Positions 36,131-45,714 of a stretch of 64,000 bases of DNA are shown piece after piece; position 1 is the stretch's first letter, and the number at the start of each line of letters is the position of its first letter. Both the position numbers and the translations under genes were made by a program. The DNA lies in NCBI RefSeq assembly GCF_018402035.1, contig NZ_JAGYJN010000003.1:248001-312000 (forward strand). Reading direction: 5' to 3'. A model generated the notes under the pieces. It did no database searches. It saw only the letters and a list, made by a program, of their open reading frames with translations, and was not told the origin of the DNA. Origin of the DNA: Roseicyclus sp. (GTDB taxonomy: Bacteria; Pseudomonadota; Alphaproteobacteria; Rhodobacterales; Rhodobacteraceae).

Positions 36131-37389
36131 CCGATACCGCGCAGCGCCCGGCAGGCATGGCCGCCTATATCGCGGTCACGGCGGCCTATTGGGCCTTTAT
36201 GCTGACCGACGGCGCGCTGCGCATGCTGGTGCTGTTGCATTTCCACACGCTGGGATTTTCCCCTGTTCAGCTGGCCTATCTGTTCATCTTGTACGAGATC
36301 GCGGGGATCGTGACGAACCTGTCGGCAGGCTGGATCGCGGCGCGCTTTGGCCTGACGGCGACGCTTTATGCAGGGCTTGGGTTGCAGATCGTGGCGTTGA
36401 TCGCGCTGGCGCAGTTGGACCCAAGCTGGGGGATCGCCGCCTCGGTCGCCTTTGTGATGTGCGTGCAGGGGTTGTCGGGTGTGGCCAAGGATCTGGCCAA
36501 GATGTCGTCGAAATCGGCGGTGAAGCTTTTGGCACCTGCGGGCGAGGGGGTGCTGTTTCGCTGGGTTGCGCTGCTGACCGGGTCAAAGAATGCGGTCAAG
36601 GGGTTGGGCTTCCTCCTCGGGGCGGCGTTGCTCGCCCTCGTCGGCTTTGTCGGGTCGGTGTTGGCGATGGCGGCTGTGCTGGCAGCAATCTTGTTGGTGA
36701 TCGCGCTGCGCATGCCAAGCGGCCTGCCCACGGGTCGCAAAGGCGCCAAATTCACCGAAGTGTTTTCCAAATCCCACAACGTCAACTGGCTGTCGGCGGC
36801 ACGGGTGTTCCTGTTCGGCGCGCGCGATGTGTGGTTCGTCGTGGGCATCCCCATCTATTTTTACGCGGTTCTGTCGGATGGCACAGTCGCGGGCAATCGC
36901 ACGGCGTTTTTCACCATCGGCGTATTTATGGCGGTCTGGATCATTCTTTACGGCGCGGTGCAGGCCAGCGCGCCACGCCTTTTGCGGGCCGATACGCGGG
37001 GCGAGGCCGCCTTGATCGGCGAGGCATGGCGTTGGGCCTTGGGCCTTGCGCTTTTGCCCGCGCTTTTGGCCACGCTGGTGTGGTTTGCGGGCGCGCCCGC
37101 GCCGTGGCTGACCGGCACGCTGATCGCGGGGCTTTTGGGGTTCGGCGCGATCTTTGCCGTCAATTCGGCGCTGCATTCCTACCTGATCCTTGCCTTCACA
37201 AAGGCCGAGCGGGTCACGATGGATGTGGGGTTTTACTACATGGCCAATGCCGCGGGGCGGCTCATTGGCACGCTGTTGTCGGGGTTGAGTTACCAATGGG
37301 GCGGGCTGCCCGCGTGCTTGGGCGTCGCGGCGGTGATGCTGGCGCTGAGCGGGATCTTGGCACGACAGCTCCGCCCTGTTGCAGCCTGA
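36127..37389 (+). CDS. arsJ: Organoarsenical efflux protein ArsJ
   Basis: A 420-residue MFS protein of about 12 helices. It shows the ArsJ-type start [33 protein letters not shown] and the segments [19 protein letters not shown] and [30 protein letters not shown]. It exports 1-arseno-3-phosphoglycerate made by the adjacent GAPDH; the product breaks down outside the cell. Its ATG overlaps the GAPDH stop, completing a three-gene arsenate-detoxification operon. Confidence 0.92.
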   Translation: MTDTAQRPAGMAAYIAVTAAYWAFMLTDGALRMLVLLHFHTLGFSPVQLAYLFILYEIAGIVTNLSAGWIAARFGLTATLYAGLGLQIVALIALAQLDPSWGIAASVAFVMCVQGLSGVAKDLAKMSSKSAVKLLAPAGEGVLFRWVALLTGSKNAVKGLGFLLGAALLALVGFVGSVLAMAAVLAAILLVIALRMPSGLPTGRKGAKFTEVFSKSHNVNWLSAARVFLFGARDVWFVVGIPIYFYAVLSDGTVAGNRTAFFTIGVFMAVWIILYGAVQASAPRLLRADTRGEAALIGEAWRWALGLALLPALLATLVWFAGAPAPWLTGTLIAGLLGFGAIFAVNSALHSYLILAFTKAERVTMDVGFYYMANAAGRLIGTLLSGLSYQWGGLPACLGVAAVMLALSGILARQLRPVAA

Positions 37390-37436
37390 GACGGCGTTAA
37401 GGGGCTGTTCAGGCTTGGCATGCTATGGCCCTTGCC

Positions 37437-38282
37437 ATGGCCGAGACCGAGAATAAGACCCGCCCGTTGATCGTGAAGCGCAAAAAGGTGATCGCAGGCG
37501 GCGGTCATCACGGCGGCGCGTGGAAGGTCGCCTATGCCGATTTCGTCACCGCGATGATGGCGTTTTTCATGCTCATGTGGCTGCTCAACGCCACGACGGA
37601 ACAACAGCGCAAGGGTATCGCGGATTACTTCTCGCCCACCATTCCCATCACGCGTATCTCGGGTGGGGGTGATGGTGCCTTTGGCGGCGACAGCCCGTTT
37701 TCGGAAACAACCACCGCCCAATCGGGCACCGGTGCCACCAGCCTGCGCCCGACCGAGGGGCGGCAAAGCCTCGGGGTATCTGGCACCAATCATCGTGATG
37801 AACCGGGGCAAGATGCCACTGCGCTGGCCCAGCTTGCCGCCGCGCTGACCGGGCAGAATGGCGATAGCGCCCTGCCCGAGCATTTGTTGGCCCATGTCGC
37901 GACACGGCTGACCGATGAGGGGCTGATCATCGAGATATTCTCGCGCCCCGGACAACCGATTTTCGACCCTGACACGGGTGCCGCCGCGCCATGGCTGGCC
38001 GATATCGCCGCCGTGATGGCCAGCTTGTTTGCAACGGTCACAAATGCCGTGGCGGTTGCGGGGCATGTTGCCGCTGAACCCGTGGTGGTTGCCGCCCAGA
38101 CACGCTGGCATGTCTCGACAGACCGGGCGCATCGCTTTCGTGGCTTGCTTGAGATGGCGGGTCTGGACCCAAGCCGCATCATGCGTGTGACGGGCCATGG
38201 CGATCGCGAAGCGGTCAGCGAGAACCCGATGTCGCCGCGCAACGAACGGCTAGAGATCATTTTGTTGCGGGCCGACCGCTAG
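37437..38282 (+). CDS. motB: Flagellar motor protein MotB
   Basis: A 281-residue stator protein. The basic N-terminus (RPLIVKRKKVIAGGGHHGGAWKVAYADFVTAMMAFFMLMWLLNATTEQQRKGIADYFSP) has the MotB plug and single membrane helix with the proton-relay Asp in YADFVTAMMAFFM. The C-terminal half is an OmpA-like peptidoglycan-binding domain (IEIFSRPGQPIFDPDTG; VSTDRAHRFRGLLEMAGLDPSRI). No motA is adjacent. It is followed by flgE. Confidence 0.92.
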   Translation: MAETENKTRPLIVKRKKVIAGGGHHGGAWKVAYADFVTAMMAFFMLMWLLNATTEQQRKGIADYFSPTIPITRISGGGDGAFGGDSPFSETTTAQSGTGATSLRPTEGRQSLGVSGTNHRDEPGQDATALAQLAAALTGQNGDSALPEHLLAHVATRLTDEGLIIEIFSRPGQPIFDPDTGAAAPWLADIAAVMASLFATVTNAVAVAGHVAAEPVVVAAQTRWHVSTDRAHRFRGLLEMAGLDPSRIMRVTGHGDREAVSENPMSPRNERLEIILLRADR

Positions 38283-38382
38283 GCCGGTCGCGGAAATACC
38301 TCGAATTTGAAGTGTTAGGCCCCTGTTAAGTGGCGTCTGCCAAGGGTGGCCATGTCCCAGATGCAGCAGAAAGGCGCATGAG

Positions 38383-39822
38383 ATGACCATTTCCTCTTCG
38401 CTCAATTCCGGCGTGGCCGGTCTTCAGGTGAATGCAAGCCGCCTTGCCACCATCGCCGATAATATCGCCAATGCTGGCACCTATGGCTACAAGCGAGCGG
38501 TCGCCGATTTTCATTCCCTCGTGATCATGCAAAGCGATGGCAGCTATTCTGCGGGTGGTGTGCGCGCCTCAACGTCGCGGATGATCGACCAGCGCGGTAC
38601 GCTTGTCACAACCGGCAATCCCACCGATCTGGCCATTGGCGGGCGCGGCTTGATGGCGGTGACATCAGAGGCAGCACTTGACGGGCCGGGCGGGAACCTT
38701 CCCATCCGGTTGCTGACCACCGGGTCTTTCCGCCCCGACGCGGAGGGGATTTTGCGCACCCAGACGGGTGAGGTGCTGATGGGTTGGCCTGCCAATCCTG
38801 ATGGCACCATTCCCAATTTCCCGCGCGATTCCTTTGACGGGTTGCAACCGATCCAGATCAATTCGAACCAGTTTACCGGCGACCCCACCACGCGGATGCA
38901 GCTTTCCGTCAACCTACCCGCGACCCAGACCGACGCAAGCAGCAGCGGTGAGCCATTCGTCATGTCGGCGGAATATTACGATAATCTTGGTACCTCCCAA
39001 TATCTTGAAATCACCTTTACCCCCCAAATCCCTGCCGCCGGGATGAGCCATAATTGGACCATGGTGGTGCGCGACAGCGCCAGTGGCGGTGGCGTGGTCG
39101 GGGAATATGGGCTGGCCTTTGATGATGCGCGCGGCAATGGCGGCAACTTGGCCGCGATCACCCCGATCTCGGGGGGGGCCCATGATGCCACGACCGGTAC
39201 GCTGGCGCTGAATGTCGATGCGGGGCCGCTTGACCTTGTGATCGGTGGTCCCGGCCTACCAGGCGGGCTGACGCAGCTGTCCGATACATTTGCCCGCGCC
39301 CCGGTGATCAAGAACGGCTCACCCGTCGGTGATCTTAGCCGGGTGGAGGTGGATGCAAATGGCAATCTTCACGCGATCTACGACAATGGCATCACAAGGG
39401 TGATCTACCAGATCCCGATTGTCGATGTGCCCAACCTGAGCGGGCTGACCACGGGCGATAACCAGACCTATTTGATCTCGCCGGATTCGGGACAGTTCTT
39501 CCTATGGGATGCGGGCGATGGGCCCACGGGTGAAATGGTGGGCTATGCGCGCGAGGAATCGACCACCGATGTCGCGGGTGAATTGACCCAGCTGATCCAG
39601 ACGCAGCGCGCCTATTCCTCGAATGCCAAGATCATCCAGACTGTCGAATTGTCGCGCGCGCTGGCCACGGATTTCCCGGTCGAGATTTCGGATTGGGTTT
39701 TCTGGAGGTTCGCGTTGACGGATTTGAGCGTTTGCAGCGCGACCATGGCGCTGTTGTTGGTGAGAATGCTGGACATGATTTGCCCTTCCAGTTTTCGATC
39801 GCGGCGCGCTTTGGCGCCATGA
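38383..39822 (+). pseudogene. flgE: Flagellar hook protein FlgE with abnormal, antisense-derived C-terminus
   Basis: Residues 1 to about 421 are a normal hook protein: MTISSSLNSGVAGLQVNASRLATIADNIANAGTYGYKR at the start and ELTQLIQTQRAYSSNAKIIQTV near the end. In intact homologues the chain ends with about 14 further residues of helix (of the DEMLQETTNL type). Here the frame instead reads ELSRALATDFPVEISDW and 58 residues in all, which is the antisense reading of the flagellin 5' end. The switch falls at 39636-39647. The terminal D0 helix needed for hook assembly is therefore lost. This is either a real rearrangement or an assembly chimera. Confidence 0.85.
39612..39776 (-). pseudogene. fliC: Flagellin 5' fragment, truncated
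   Basis: Minus-strand reading from ATG 39776 gives MSSILTNNSAMVALQTLKSVNANLQKTQSEISTGKSVASARDNSTVW, a classic flagellin N-terminus, 47 residues long. After the TGG at 39638-39636 it runs into antisense flgE and stops at TAG 39614-39612. An AGGG-type ribosome binding site (GGAAGGGC) precedes the ATG. The fragment sits downstream of the FlgJ and FlgN-like genes on the same strand. No other flagellin is in the window. Confidence 0.88.
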
Positions 39823-39865
39823 AATTCAAGGCCGTCATCGGCCCCGGCGAAGCGTCATCTTGACA

Positions 39866-39910
39866 CCTGCACCCCATCGCTTGGGGATGCGCCACCCAAT
39901 CGGGTGCAGG
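39866..39910 (-). promoter_or_regulatory. Inverted repeat in the flagellin leader
   Basis: CCTGCACCC (39866-39874) and GGGTGCAGG (39902-39910) are perfect reverse complements. A nested CCCCA-N5-TGGGG stem (39872-39886) competes for the same bases, so two structures are mutually exclusive. It lies about 90 bases upstream of the flagellin ATG on the minus strand. Flagellin leaders are known translational control points in Alphaproteobacteria (FlbT in Caulobacter); the role here is inferred. Confidence 0.4.
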
Positions 39911-39980
39911 GGCAAATTCAGCCATCAGGTCTAAACAGCCGCCTAATTCGGCCCGCGATTTGCAGCGGATTTTAACGGCC

Positions 39981-40313
39981 TCAGCGCCGTGAGATCATTT
40001 GGCCGGGCAGACAGGCGGCGGCTTTGCGGCCTTGCGCGTTATAGGTTGTCAAAGCCGTCGCGGGCGCGCGGTCATGCGTGGCGCGCGCCAGCCCTGCGCG
40101 CGCGGATAACACAAGGCGCGCATTGCGCGCGGCGATCTGCGCCAGATCTGCAAGGGCCACCGGATCGACACGCGCGCGGGCGAGCCGGCGCATGGCCTGG
40201 TCCAGCCGTTCGGGCAGTTTGGCGAGCGTCGCGATATCGCCTTGCAACAGTGCGGCACGCTGTTGGTCAAGCAAGCGCGCCACGGCCCCCACCGAATCGC
40301 TATCGCCCGTCAT
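39981..40313 (-). CDS. FlgN-like flagellar protein (tentative)
   Basis: A 110-residue helical protein (VARLLDQQRAALLQGDIATLAKLPERLDQAMRRLARARVDPVALADLAQIAARNARLVLSARAGLARA) ending in TTYNAQGRKAA. The length, helix pattern and a short C-terminal strand suit FlgN-type chaperones for hook-filament junction proteins. It overlaps the FlgJ-type gene by 4 bp and lies upstream of the flagellin fragment. Sequence similarity alone is weak; the call leans on context. Confidence 0.6.
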   Translation of the reverse strand: MTGDSDSVGAVARLLDQQRAALLQGDIATLAKLPERLDQAMRRLARARVDPVALADLAQIAARNARLVLSARAGLARATHDRAPATALTTYNAQGRKAAACLPGQMISRR

Positions 40314-40615
40314 TGCGCCGCCCCGCCGTCTTGATCGCTGCGCGCGACGAGTGAGGCGTAAAGCGATTGCGCCAGACCGATGCCGCCGCGTTCGACCAAG
40401 GCGCGCGCATGCTCAGCCCGCAGAAGCGAGGCAAACTGCGCCTCGCCCACGCCGCCGCCGAAACTCTCGCGCGATTGGCCAAAGCCCGCATGTTTCAGCA
40501 TTTCCGCCAGAAAACTGGCCTCAAGCTCTTGCGCGACTTGCCGCAGCGCGGCGGTTTGATCGTGGCTTGGCGGGGGCGTGATCGCGTGGGCGCTGGCTGT
40601 GATCGGGGCGGTCAT
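40310..40615 (-). CDS. FlgJ-type rod-binding protein (no muramidase domain)
   Basis: A 101-residue protein whose core LRQVAQELEASFLAEMLKHAGFGQSRESFGGGVGEAQFASLLRAEHARALVERGGIGLAQSLYASL is the rod-binding domain of FlgJ. The peptidoglycan-hydrolase half of enterobacterial FlgJ is absent, as is usual in Alphaproteobacteria. It caps rod assembly. GAGG lies six bases before ATG 40615. It diverges from fliK. Confidence 0.85.
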   Translation of the reverse strand: MTAPITASAHAITPPPSHDQTAALRQVAQELEASFLAEMLKHAGFGQSRESFGGGVGEAQFASLLRAEHARALVERGGIGLAQSLYASLVARSDQDGGAAQ

Positions 40616-40726
40616 GGCTTACCTCGGATTGTCGCGAATTGGCGGTAAGCTGACAGCGGGGCGTAAAGAATTCGTAAGGAGCTTTGGGCGCATAAGCGGA
40701 TGAGAACGCAACAAGGGACAGCCAGA

Positions 40727-42739
40727 ATGGATGACCTGCTCCATGGCCTTGCGGCCTTGTCCGACCGGATCAGCCGCCCAAGACAGAGCTTGCCGGAGAT
40801 CGGGCAAGAGGCCGCGTTTATGGCGGCCTTTACCAGCCCGGATCAGGGGGTGGAAAAGCTGTCGATGGATCAAGCCCTTGATCTTGGCGGTCATGTTATG
40901 AGCACGCCACCGATTGCGCCAAAGGCCGCGCCGATGGTGCCGCCACTTGGGGCTTTCGCTGGCCCTTTGGCGGATGCTTTGCCTGAAAGTGGGCAGCGGG
41001 TGGTCGCGATGGCGGATGCGCCGCAGGTCAGGCCGATGCCGCATATAGCTGCGCCGGAGATGCGCAAGTTTGATGTGGCAATCTCACCGGAAGTTCCGCC
41101 GTTGGTTCCGCCCGAAACGGCGCTGGTCGCGTCACCGGGTATCATGCCCGATGTCATGCCGATGGCGGATCACCCGGCAGCAATGCGCGCGACGCGACGC
41201 GCGCCCGCCCTTCACCCCACCGATGTGATGCCAAAGCCAACTGATGCCATTGGCAAGATGTCTGACCCGTCGGCGGATGACACGCCCCCGCCGCTTAAGG
41301 TTTTGCCAGAACAGCAGGTGGCCAAAAAGGCCGCGCCTGTCGCTTTGCCCGCAGCTGCGCCGCCGCAAGGCGAACAGACCATGGCTCAGAGCTTGGCCCA
41401 GCCTATTGCGCAGCAACTTCTTGCACCCGGGGCGGGGGCTGCCTTGGCCACACCCAAAGCCCTGCCAAAGGATGCGGCGGCGGCGCTAGATCTTATAAAA
41501 GAATTACCTCCGCGCCCTGTCGTCGCTGAGGCGATGGTGATGAGAATACCTGACATTTCCACCCCGGCGCAGGTCAAGATGATGCCGCAGCCTGTGCTAT
41601 TGCCGCTCTCGTCGTCACCTGTGCCGATGCCCATGCCCATGCCCATGCCCATGCAAGCGAATTTGCCCACGCCAATCGTGCCAATACCGATGCAGATGCA
41701 GTCAGCTTTGACCCCGCCCCATGCGACACCAGCCTTGGTAGCATTGTCACCGTCCAACAATTTGGCAGCCCGTCTTGAACCCCTCCCCCTCGCCGTCGCC
41801 CCGACTTTGCCCGTCGTGGTGACGGCCGCAGCCCCCGTGGAATTGCCCGCGACGCCGGTGCAGCCACCCCTCCAAGCCGCGCCACTGGCCCCCAGATTCT
41901 CGGATCAGCCGCGTCTGGCCCCAGCGATGAAGCAGGACGGGCCGGTCCCGCCACAGAAGGTCTTAGGCGCGGTTGCCGCCTTGCCTCGCCCTGCTACCCC
42001 TGATCCTGCAACAACGCCCTCAGGGGCGGTTGCGGTTGCCGCACCGCTGAGCGTTGCAGCCCAAGTTACGGGCGCATCTGTGATGCCCTTGGCCACGGGT
42101 GAAAACGGACTGCCGCAGGTTGCGGATCACATGCCCAAACCAGCCTTGGCGCCAATCCCGATGCCAAGCTTGCCCGACATGCCGGTCGCGCCTACCCAAG
42201 CCCCACCCGCGCCGGTGGCGATGCCCTTGGGCGATCCCGGCGATCTGGCCTTGGGCTTTGGCTTGGGTTTGGCGGATGCCGCAGCAACGCCGTTGGCGGC
42301 GCGTTTTGGCCCCGTCACCGCCGATTTGCCCAGCCTTGCCCACAACACAAGCCAGCAGATCGCGACCGGGGCGGCGCAGCTTTCGGCCGCGCCGGGTGGG
42401 GCTGTCGATATCGCGCTTGACCCGCCCGAGCTTGGGCGCGTCCGCCTTAGCCTTGTCGAGGTGGCGGGCACGATGACCCTGTCGATCACCGCCGAACGCC
42501 CTGAGACCGCCGATCTAATGCGCCGCAATCTGGCACTTTTGGCTGATGCTTTTGCCCGCCAAGGCCTTGATGCGCCTTCGGTCGATATTTCGGGCGGTGG
42601 TCAAGGTGGCCGCCATCCACGCGAAGAGGGCCCGCGCCTGCCGTTTGACGCGCAAGATCAGCCAAGCCTACGCCCCACCGGCCCATCGGCTGAAAAGGCC
42701 GCGCCGATGGCGGCAAGCGGCCTTGATCTGCGGCTCTAG
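40727..42739 (+). CDS. fliK: Flagellar hook-length control protein FliK-like
   Basis: A 670-residue protein. The first about 530 residues are low-complexity, rich in Pro, Ala and Met, with a PMPMPMPMPM run near residue 305. The C-terminal Flg_hook domain (AAPGGAVDIALDPPELGRVRLSLVEVAGTMTLSITAERPETADLMRRNLALLADAFARQGL) is diagnostic. FliK acts as a ruler that switches export from hook to filament. AAGGGA lies eight bases before ATG 40727. flgD follows after 13 bp. Confidence 0.9.
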   Translation: MDDLLHGLAALSDRISRPRQSLPEIGQEAAFMAAFTSPDQGVEKLSMDQALDLGGHVMSTPPIAPKAAPMVPPLGAFAGPLADALPESGQRVVAMADAPQVRPMPHIAAPEMRKFDVAISPEVPPLVPPETALVASPGIMPDVMPMADHPAAMRATRRAPALHPTDVMPKPTDAIGKMSDPSADDTPPPLKVLPEQQVAKKAAPVALPAAAPPQGEQTMAQSLAQPIAQQLLAPGAGAALATPKALPKDAAAALDLIKELPPRPVVAEAMVMRIPDISTPAQVKMMPQPVLLPLSSSPVPMPMPMPMPMQANLPTPIVPIPMQMQSALTPPHATPALVALSPSNNLAARLEPLPLAVAPTLPVVVTAAAPVELPATPVQPPLQAAPLAPRFSDQPRLAPAMKQDGPVPPQKVLGAVAALPRPATPDPATTPSGAVAVAAPLSVAAQVTGASVMPLATGENGLPQVADHMPKPALAPIPMPSLPDMPVAPTQAPPAPVAMPLGDPGDLALGFGLGLADAAATPLAARFGPVTADLPSLAHNTSQQIATGAAQLSAAPGGAVDIALDPPELGRVRLSLVEVAGTMTLSITAERPETADLMRRNLALLADAFARQGLDAPSVDISGGGQGGRHPREEGPRLPFDAQDQPSLRPTGPSAEKAAPMAASGLDLRL

Positions 42740-42752
42740 CAAGGAGAGCATG

Positions 42753-43421
42753 ATGGAGATTTTTCAAACCAACCAAAGCTTTGGCGCGAACCCCAAAACG
42801 GGGGCATCGGCAAGCAAGGCGGGTGTCATCACCTCGGACTTCGAAACATTCTTGCGGATTTTGACCACCCAGATGCAGAATCAAGATCCGCTCAACCCGA
42901 TGGAATCGACCGAGTTTGCAAGCCAGCTTGCGCAATTCTCGGCCGTGGAACAGCAGGTGCGCAGCAATGAATTGCTGGAGGGCTTACAGGCCGGGCTGCA
43001 AACATTGGGCATGGGGCAGATCGGATCATGGATCGGGATGCAGGCGCGTGCCGAAATGCCCGTCAATTTCGAAGGGCAAAGCGTGACGCTGGCGGGAGCG
43101 CGCCATGTGCTGGCCGACCGGATGGAATTGATCGTGCGCGATCAGGCGGGCGAGGTGGTGCAACAACTGCCCATTCCGCTCAGCGATGACAGCTTTGCAT
43201 GGAATGCTGCTGGGCTGGATGGCAACGTCCTGCCGCATGGGATTTACAGTTTTTCGGTCCAGAATTGGTCAGGCGAAGCGATGATCGAGGAACGCGGCGC
43301 GATGGTCTATGGCATCATCCAAGAGGTCGCGATGGTCGACCAAGAGGTTTGGCTGTCGATGGAGGGGGGGGTGGGCATTCCCGCAGGTGATCTTTTGGGG
43401 CTAGGCCGGCCGGGGAGCTAA
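42753..43421 (+). CDS. flgD: Flagellar hook capping protein FlgD
   Basis: A 222-residue protein with the FlgD N-terminal signature DFETFLRILTTQMQNQDPLNPMESTEFASQLAQFSAVEQQV and a C-terminal immunoglobulin-like region (RMELIVRDQAGEVVQQLPIPLSDDSFAWNAAGLDGNVLPHGIYSF). It caps the growing hook so that FlgE can assemble. AAGGAG at 42741-42746 is six bases from ATG 42753, which was preferred over ATG 42750. Confidence 0.93.
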   Translation: MEIFQTNQSFGANPKTGASASKAGVITSDFETFLRILTTQMQNQDPLNPMESTEFASQLAQFSAVEQQVRSNELLEGLQAGLQTLGMGQIGSWIGMQARAEMPVNFEGQSVTLAGARHVLADRMELIVRDQAGEVVQQLPIPLSDDSFAWNAAGLDGNVLPHGIYSFSVQNWSGEAMIEERGAMVYGIIQEVAMVDQEVWLSMEGGVGIPAGDLLGLGRPGS

Positions 43422-43424
43422 GGC

Positions 43425-44957
43425 TCAGGTCAGATAGGCCAAGATCGCAACCGCCCCCGCCCCAAGGATCAACCCGGCGGCAGCGATCCCCAATCGCTCG
43501 GGCCAAGGGCTGCGGCGTGCAACGCGCGGTGGGTTCGCCTGTGCCAAGAGGGCCCGCTCGGCCAAGGCAGGCAGGCGTGGGCCAAAGCGCGCCAGAACGC
43601 GCGCGGTCGCCACCAGATCGCGCAGCGCGGCCTTGGGGCCGATATTCTCGCGGATATATTCCTCGACCACGGGGCGCGCGACGGTCCAGATATTGATCTC
43701 TGGATCAAGCGAGCGGGCCACGCCCTCGACCACCACCATGGTGCGTTGCAGCAAGATCAGCTCGGTCCGCGTTTCCATCCCGAAACGCTCGGTCACTTCG
43801 AAAAGATAGGCCAAAAGCCGCGCCATCGAGATGCGGCTGGCATCCATGCCAAAGATCGGCTCGCCCACGGAACGGAGCGCTTGGGCAAACTCGTCGATAT
43901 CGCGGTCGGCGGGCACATAGCCCGCTTCGAAATGCACCTCGGCCACGCGGCGGTAATCCTTGCGGATAAAGCCCATCAAGATCTCGGCATAGACGCGGCG
44001 GGTATAGGCATCGAGGCGGCCCATGATCCCGAAATCCAGCGCCACCAGATCGCCATTGGGCGCGATCTTGAGGTTGCCGTGATGCATATCGGCATGAAAG
44101 AACCCGTCGCGCAGCGCATGGCGCAAAAACATCTGCAACACGCGTGCGCCCATCGCGCGCCGGTCGACCCCATTGGCGTCGATGGTTTCCAGATCCGAAA
44201 GCGTTGTGCCCGTGACCCAGCCCAGCGTCATCATCCGGCGCGAGGACAAGAACCATTCCACCTGTGGTACGACGAAACCGGCGTCGTTCTTGGTATTGGC
44301 GTGAAACTCACCACAGGCCGAGGCCTCGATCCGCAGGTCAAGCTCCTGCATCACCACACCTTCGAAATGGGTGATGACATCGCGTGGCCGCAACCGGCGC
44401 GAGGCGGGCGAGAGTGTCTCGACAAACCATGCGATCAGGTAAAAGGCGTCGATATCCTTGCGAAAGGCACGCTCGATGCCGGGGCGCAGGATCTTGACCG
44501 CCACTTCGCGCCCATCCCCCACCAGCCTTGCGCGATGCACCTGCGCGATGGAGGCGGCGGCGACAGGTTCCGAGAATTCGGAAAACAGCGCATCCAGCGG
44601 CTTTTCCATCTCTTGCGCCACGACGCGCTTTGCCTCGGCCAAGGGAAAGGGCGGCAGCTTGTCTTGCAACACCTGCAATTGCAGCGCCATCTCGGCCCCC
44701 ACCACATCGGGGCGGGTCGAAAGGATCTGGCCGAACTTGATATAGGCAGGGCCAAGGGCGGTCAGCGCGCGCGGCACGGGCGGCACGCTGGGATCACCGC
44801 GCAGCCCCAAGAACTTGAACGGCCAGCCCAAGACGCGCGCGGCCACGCGAATCGTGCGCGGGGCGTCCACGGCCTCGAGCACAGCGCTCATCGCACCTGT
44901 CCGCTCGAAGGTGGCGCCGGTGCGGATCAACCGCCAGATGTTATGGGGGCCCTTCAC
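43425..44957 (-). CDS. ubiB: Ubiquinone biosynthesis kinase-like protein UbiB
   Basis: A 510-residue atypical (ABC1/ADCK) kinase-like protein that supports ubiquinone synthesis at the membrane. It has the KxGQ motif (AYIKFGQILSTRPDV), the invariant Lys region VAVKILRPGIERAFRKDI, the catalytic-type HADMHHGNLKI and DFGIMGRL, and two C-terminal hydrophobic helices (LGIAAAGLILGAGAVAILAYL). It starts one base after the ubiE stop, forming a ubiE-ubiB operon. Confidence 0.95.
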   Translation of the reverse strand: MKGPHNIWRLIRTGATFERTGAMSAVLEAVDAPRTIRVAARVLGWPFKFLGLRGDPSVPPVPRALTALGPAYIKFGQILSTRPDVVGAEMALQLQVLQDKLPPFPLAEAKRVVAQEMEKPLDALFSEFSEPVAAASIAQVHRARLVGDGREVAVKILRPGIERAFRKDIDAFYLIAWFVETLSPASRRLRPRDVITHFEGVVMQELDLRIEASACGEFHANTKNDAGFVVPQVEWFLSSRRMMTLGWVTGTTLSDLETIDANGVDRRAMGARVLQMFLRHALRDGFFHADMHHGNLKIAPNGDLVALDFGIMGRLDAYTRRVYAEILMGFIRKDYRRVAEVHFEAGYVPADRDIDEFAQALRSVGEPIFGMDASRISMARLLAYLFEVTERFGMETRTELILLQRTMVVVEGVARSLDPEINIWTVARPVVEEYIRENIGPKAALRDLVATARVLARFGPRLPALAERALLAQANPPRVARRSPWPERLGIAAAGLILGAGAVAILAYLT

Positions 44958-44958
44958 C

Positions 44959-45714
44959 TCAGATTTTCCACCCCGAATGAAGCGCTGCGATCCCCATCGA
45001 CAGGTTACGATAGCTCACCTGTTCAAAGCCTGCATCGCGGATCATCGCGGCGAATGTCTCTTGGTCGGGAAAGCGGCGGATCGATTCGACAAGGTACTGA
45101 TAGCTGTCGCGATCCCCCGCGATCAGCTGGCCCATGCGCGGGATCACGTTGAAGGAGTACAGATCATATAGCTTTTGCAGCCCGTCATTTGGCAATTGGC
45201 TGAATTCCAGCACTATCAGCCGCCCACCGGGTTTGAGCACGCGAAATGCCTCGGCCAGCGCATCGGGGATGCGGGTCACGTTGCGGATGCCGAAACTGAT
45301 CGTGTAGCGGTCGAATGTGTTGTCTTCAAAGGGCAGGGCCATCGCATCGCCCACGATCCAGTCGAGTTTCTCGGCCATCTGGCTCGCTTCGGCGCGCTTT
45401 TGCCCCTCGATCAGCATGGATTCGGTCATGTCGAGCACGGTGGCGCTGGCACCGGGTGCGCGGCCCAGAAAGCGGAACGCAACATCGCCCGTGCCGCCCG
45501 CCACATCAAGCAGGCGTTGCCCATCGCGCGGCACCAGCCAATCCATCAGCGCATCTTTCCAGACGCGGTGGATGCCCATGCTCATCACATCGTTCATGAT
45601 GTCGTATTTCGAGGCGACATTGGTGAAAACACCATGGACCATCCCGGCCTTGTCATCCTCGGCCACATCCCGAAAGCCGAAATGGGTCGTGCGACCTGTG
45701 CTGTCTTCGGCCAT
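44959..45714 (-). CDS. ubiE: Ubiquinone/menaquinone C-methyltransferase UbiE
   Basis: A 251-residue SAM-dependent methyltransferase of quinone synthesis. Motifs: [28 protein letters not shown] at the start, SAM site [52 protein letters not shown], and the C-terminal [46 protein letters not shown]. It leads the ubiE-ubiB operon and diverges from mutM, a typical alphaproteobacterial layout. Confidence 0.97.
   Translation of the reverse strand: MAEDSTGRTTHFGFRDVAEDDKAGMVHGVFTNVASKYDIMNDVMSMGIHRVWKDALMDWLVPRDGQRLLDVAGGTGDVAFRFLGRAPGASATVLDMTESMLIEGQKRAEASQMAEKLDWIVGDAMALPFEDNTFDRYTISFGIRNVTRIPDALAEAFRVLKPGGRLIVLEFSQLPNDGLQKLYDLYSFNVIPRMGQLIAGDRDSYQYLVESIRRFPDQETFAAMIRDAGFEQVSYRNLSMGIAALHSGWKI

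Noticed and set aside
36189..37400. A 403-codon plus-strand frame inside arsJ
   Set aside because: It is a frame-shifted shadow of arsJ, full of Gly and Arg, with no membrane segments or motifs.
39632..39925. A 97-codon minus-strand frame over the fliC fragment
   Set aside because: It is the wrong frame relative to the flagellin N-terminus, which reads clearly from ATG 39776.
43746..45152. A 468-codon plus-strand frame opposite ubiB
   Set aside because: It mirrors the complete ubiB gene; composition is antisense-like and there is no ribosome binding site.
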